Source: JAQBGV01 sp032128395 (GTDB lineage Bacteria; Planctomycetota; UBA8108; UBA1146). Taken from it: a stretch of 17,007 bases of DNA. This document shows, piece after piece, positions 15,101 through 17,007 of this stretch (its first letter is position 1; every line of letters begins with the position of its first letter). The notes beneath the pieces were generated by a model, which made no database searches, was not told the origin of the DNA, and saw only the letters and a program-made list of their open reading frames with translations. Location: contig JAQBGV010000217.1 in NCBI GenBank assembly GCA_032128395.1, positions 1-17,007 on the forward strand. Reading direction: 5' to 3'. Made by a program: the position numbers and the translations under genes.

Positions 15101-16948
15101 TTCTCCTCCGGAGGACTGCGGATCCACACGGTGGATTTCCAGCGACCCGTCTCGCTCGAGTCTTCCTAGGACGGTCGCTCTTCCGATCGCCAGTGACGCG
15201 AGCAGCGGTCCCGAGAAGTCCGGAGCCCCCGCGGGAAACTGCACGGAACCGAGCAAGCGGCGAGCGCGGGTCAGGACGATCTCGTGTTCACGACCGAGGC
15301 TGAGCGCTGTGTTGTCAGCCTTCCGATTCCACCAGAACAAGAAGTCGGGATGGTCGATCTCGAGGTCCTGAGCGACACCGGGGGTCGGAATTGCGAATCG
15401 ACCCGATGCGTCGGACTCGACGTGGAACGGCCGCGCCCCGCCGTCGAACGGAATGCCGTCGGGGGCGGGGATCTCTCCTGTCGCGCTCACGCGGGCGCCC
15501 AAGATCGGTGCGCCAGACTCGTCGACGACTCGTCCGCGGATGCGATCGCCAGCGGAGAGTTGGATCACCACGGTTCGTCCGAGATCTTCCGGAATCGAAA
15601 CGAGGGCGGACCCGAACGAGGAGGAGACTCGGGCGAGGAGATAGGCCTCCCCGCAGCAGATCAGAAGCTCCACCCGACCGCTCTGGTCCGTGTACTGCGT
15701 ATCGGGGATCGAGGCACCCCACCTGACCAGTGACCCATTCGCCGCGTGATTGTCGTGGGTCGTCACATGACCCCAGGCGGTGACCTCTGCCGCTCGGGCC
15801 GGTTCACCATCTTCATCACGAACCTCGACGACGACCGGAGTCCCCTCGATCAAGAAGAAGGGTGGAATCGGAGCGGACCAGGGATACGTGGTTCGAGCGA
15901 GGAAGAAGTTCGCCGGGAGATGGGTTGCGGACCGCACCTCGATCTTCGCGCTCCCCGTCGGTGCACGGTTCTGGCGATCGAGGGTCCACCGCCCGGAAGC
16001 ATCGGTTCGAGTCGTTGCGACCACACTCCCATCGACACGCAGACGGACTTCCGCACCAGAGATCGACTCTGCGCTATGGCGGTCGAGCACGGACCCCATG
16101 ATTTGAACGATCGCACGATCGACGGGACTGTCATCGACCGGCACACCCTCTTCGCGCGCTGCGATCCGGCTACCCTCCTCGAGAAGCGAAGTCCCTCTCG
16201 TTCGCGATGGCTGCTCAGCTGAGTCCTTCCTCGTGATCCGGAGACCGCCGGCCAGCATGAGCAGGAGCAAGGCTCCGACCGTCACGATCTTCTTCGCACT
16301 CAAGAGGGCACCTCCCAGGATCGCAGCACTCGAGGAAACAGGGGGGAGCGACTCGGTCGACGCGGTGGCGAAAGGTCCCGCCTCCAGCGCCGACGCGGAA
16401 CCCGCCCCCCCCACTGTGAGGCCGAGCCAAGTGATGAGCGGCACCGCCCACTTCCGGCGGTCCCCTCCGGAATTCCGGTCGAGCTCCTCGCGCAGGCGCT
16501 CGAGTGCGCGGCGCAATCGCGACCGCACCGTCGGTTCCGGTTCCCCGGAGCGGCGGGCGATCTCGGCTGAGCTCAGATCGTGGAAGTAGCGGAGGATCAG
16601 CGTGCGGCCGAGGGGCTCATCGAGAGCGAGGATCGACTCGATCAATCGCTTGTGGATCTCGACCTGCTCAGCGAGTTGCTCGTACGGTTGTATCGCCTCG
16701 GGAGAAGCGACGCGAGCTTCCCGTCGGGCGCGGCGTCGGCTCTCGCGGCTACTGTTGAAGATCAGCTTTTTGAGGACCCCGACCCGCCACGGACGCTCTT
16801 CGGGGTCAGGGGGGCGGGAGCGAGCGAGAGAGAGGAAGGCGGTCTCCTGCACGAGGTCGTCGGCGAAGTCCGGATCGGAGACGAGCCGGCGCGCGAGGGC
16901 GCGCAGCCACCGGATCTCCTCGAGCCATCGCTCGCCGTCGTGCTGCAT
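12164..16948 (-). CDS. ECF sigma factor fused to membrane segments and a long CarboxypepD_reg repeat chain (upstream copy)
   Basis: This 1594-residue protein is the first of the tandem pair in transcription order. Sigma region 2 is at about 1-75 (DPDFADDLVQETAF; ERPWRVGVLKKLI). Sigma region 4 is at about 105-157 (RYFHDLSSAEIARRSGEPEP, then TVRSRLRRALERLRE). The juxtamembrane stretch KWAVPLITWLGLTVGG (166-181) and a second hydrophobic run at about 219-236, after LLSAKK, precede about 1300 residues of repeated beta modules, for example near 282, 373, 472, 649, 738, 841, 935, 1100, 1185 and 1277. The first 235 residues align with the downstream copy without gaps; I count 121 identities in residues 1-188. 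An unusual Cys-Cys pair occurs in LLICCGEAYLL (about 428-438). The ATG is preceded by GAGGAGAGG at 16955-16963. The promoter must lie in the last 59 bases or beyond the window. Planctomycete ECF factors with large C-terminal extensions are known; I do not recall a characterised member of this exact form. Confidence 0.85.
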   Translation of the reverse strand: MQHDGERWLEEIRWLRALARRLVSDPDFADDLVQETAFLSLARSRPPDPEERPWRVGVLKKLIFNSSRESRRRARREARVASPEAIQPYEQLAEQVEIHKRLIESILALDEPLGRTLILRYFHDLSSAEIARRSGEPEPTVRSRLRRALERLREELDRNSGGDRRKWAVPLITWLGLTVGGAGSASALEAGPFATASTESLPPVSSSAAILGGALLSAKKIVTVGALLLLMLAGGLRITRKDSAEQPSRTRGTSLLEEGSRIAAREEGVPVDDSPVDRAIVQIMGSVLDRHSAESISGAEVRLRVDGSVVATTRTDASGRWTLDRQNRAPTGSAKIEVRSATHLPANFFLARTTYPWSAPIPPFFLIEGTPVVVEVRDEDGEPARAAEVTAWGHVTTHDNHAANGSLVRWGASIPDTQYTDQSGRVELLICCGEAYLLARVSSSFGSALVSIPEDLGRTVVIQLSAGDRIRGRVVDESGAPILGARVSATGEIPAPDGIPFDGGARPFHVESDASGRFAIPTPGVAQDLEIDHPDFLFWWNRKADNTALSLGREHEIVLTRARRLLGSVQFPAGAPDFSGPLLASLAIGRATVLGRLERDGSLEIHRVDPQSSGGELRIPGFAPVQLVWPGGSREHDLGRIELQLGTTLAVRVVDTGGTPIPGAGVRATNPETSGWTTPDPVAYTDDVGIARLTGLAPASTRLVAWAPGLATSELAVTVTDGSDESGDEFAITLQRPAELQGRVVDPSGVPLVGCTLKLELADVQLGTYLQNLLPPDVPRTILEECTGEDGLFRFPHVPPVVALQLLATPEKALPDSVAIDALASGEVRDLGSLVLGSGCTIFVRVTDRFGSVVAGASVEISKSPRPGVLHPQGDRVSAPTADDGGLRFTGLPEGEYTIVVRAEERRVAREVIDLHCDGITEETRAEVMLEPAEAWELQVADGDGVPIEGVRIQTSNQTQWERAEATTNVDGRARVSPLPSLPLYYTIDKADSVRFSDYVSTYTDLPARHVLSRGASLQIRYVRPEGGPPFDEVQHRLDGGISGPIVGYGRGEGVLVGGLGPGKYWVDVLCEGYTTFSETVECRVGEVAEIVYAPEVAPELVVLLVDSKGLPVFDGSLSIHSMVGAGVGSRGFREDFPGVYRVQIDRPEAWVAVLAQAEGFVPEQRGDVDPTMSPLRIELRPGTTLDLNVLDSDGGPAKGVEAQLYPRGGTPNWFTGDSRGLAPSDAEGRIEISGLASGLYSLVLSRSGERLCYREVTIPASPRYRFSVDLPRSIEIHGVVLRNGAPIASARVQIRADGETLTQTGPDGAFRAVIGARERVQFTVHLGLAKVSFPDVTVDPEDEIRLEFATVPVEFRFVDESVRPVGPFQVDLGREGPVGGTWSLWVGSDGSTDLLDMIPGRYEFHHAGLPPQHAIASGSIDIHGGLIEVPVVAADLLTVYAAPGTFPIEAMLVDSDGTWRRLDRPSHEAVECAFPIPRSGAPSTVILYALGKASQALEIPAGGFGQPIEFEGKPGGLLFVPPFPGGSLAGVRVTIEPLESTLPDVLRHQALGQGSVFFAIPPGRYLVRVEGPDGPLAEAEARVEIGQRTTIEW
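16229..16948 (-). repeat. Sigma/membrane module, upstream member of the paralogous direct repeat
   Basis: This is the partner of the repeat at 11333-12052. Conservation is highest over the sigma4 helix-turn-helix and the first hydrophobic segment (61 of 78 residues identical at positions 111-188 by hand count) and falls off within the repeated ectodomain. Confidence 0.6.
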
Positions 16949-16987
16949 CGCGCCCCTCTCCTCACCCCCCGCCTCGGGAGGGTCCCG

Positions 16988-17007
16988 TCATCATCACCAT
17001 CATCATC
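16988..17007. repeat. Imperfect ATC/GAT trinucleotide repeat at the window edge
   Basis: The last 20 bases are TCA/ATC triplets with one C interruption. On the minus strand they read as GAT-rich sequence about 40-60 bases upstream of the ATG of the upstream sigma-fusion gene, in the place where a promoter or 5' leader would be. The tract may extend past the edge. Six of its triplets would read as histidine codons on the plus strand, but there is no reading frame to support that use. Confidence 0.5.

Noticed and set aside
7277..16948. Reading the repeat proteins as cell-surface adhesins
   Set aside because: There is no signal peptide at the N terminus, no sorting motif at the C terminus, and the N terminus is a clear ECF sigma factor in both copies.
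16989..17006. Six consecutive histidine codons resembling a vector His-tag
   Set aside because: There is no start codon, frame or vector sequence around it; it is simply an imperfect ATC repeat near the window edge.

Overview
The window is GC-rich (roughly two thirds G+C by eye) and almost fully coding. It looks like a bacterial chromosome segment, most likely from a planctomycete or a close relative. The best pointer is the presence of extracytoplasmic-function (ECF) sigma factors fused to a membrane segment and a long chain of carboxypeptidase-regulatory-like (CarboxypepD_reg, transthyretin/Cna-B-like) domains, an architecture I associate mainly with Planctomycetota. The taxonomic call is an inference and only moderately secure. 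No tRNA, rRNA, CRISPR array, insertion sequence or phage gene was seen.

Left part (1-4395, minus strand): a housekeeping gene string read right to left, mnmG (tRNA wobble-uridine modification), a Nudix hydrolase of the ADP-ribose pyrophosphatase type, der (tandem GTPase for 50S ribosome assembly) and the start of ruvC (Holliday-junction resolvase). The Nudix/der and der/ruvC pairs each overlap by the 4-base ATGA, so they look translationally coupled. ruvC homology stops after about 63 residues. From about position 357 to the left edge, another frame of the same strand encodes a fragment of an unrelated CarboxypepD_reg protein. This junction is either a chimeric assembly or a real rearrangement.

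Centre (4673-7273, plus strand): a secreted M14-family zinc metallopeptidase with a C-terminal glutamine-amidotransferase-like domain, transcribed divergently from mnmG. Its stop codon lies 3 bases from the stop codon of the convergent gene to its right.

Right part (7277-16948, minus strand): more than half of the window is two colinear paralogous genes in tandem, encoding 1594 aa (upstream) and 1591 aa (downstream) and separated by 111 bp. Each protein has an N-terminal ECF sigma factor (sigma2 plus sigma4), two hydrophobic segments, and about 1300 residues made of some 12-14 predicted beta-sandwich modules. The natural reading is a one-component trans-envelope regulator, with a sigma factor physically tied to its own presumed extracytoplasmic domain, duplicated in tandem. 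By eye the sigma part and juxtamembrane part are clearly more conserved between the copies than the sampled repeat part, so the pair may read different signals into similar promoters. Mechanism, topology and ligand are not known from the sequence.
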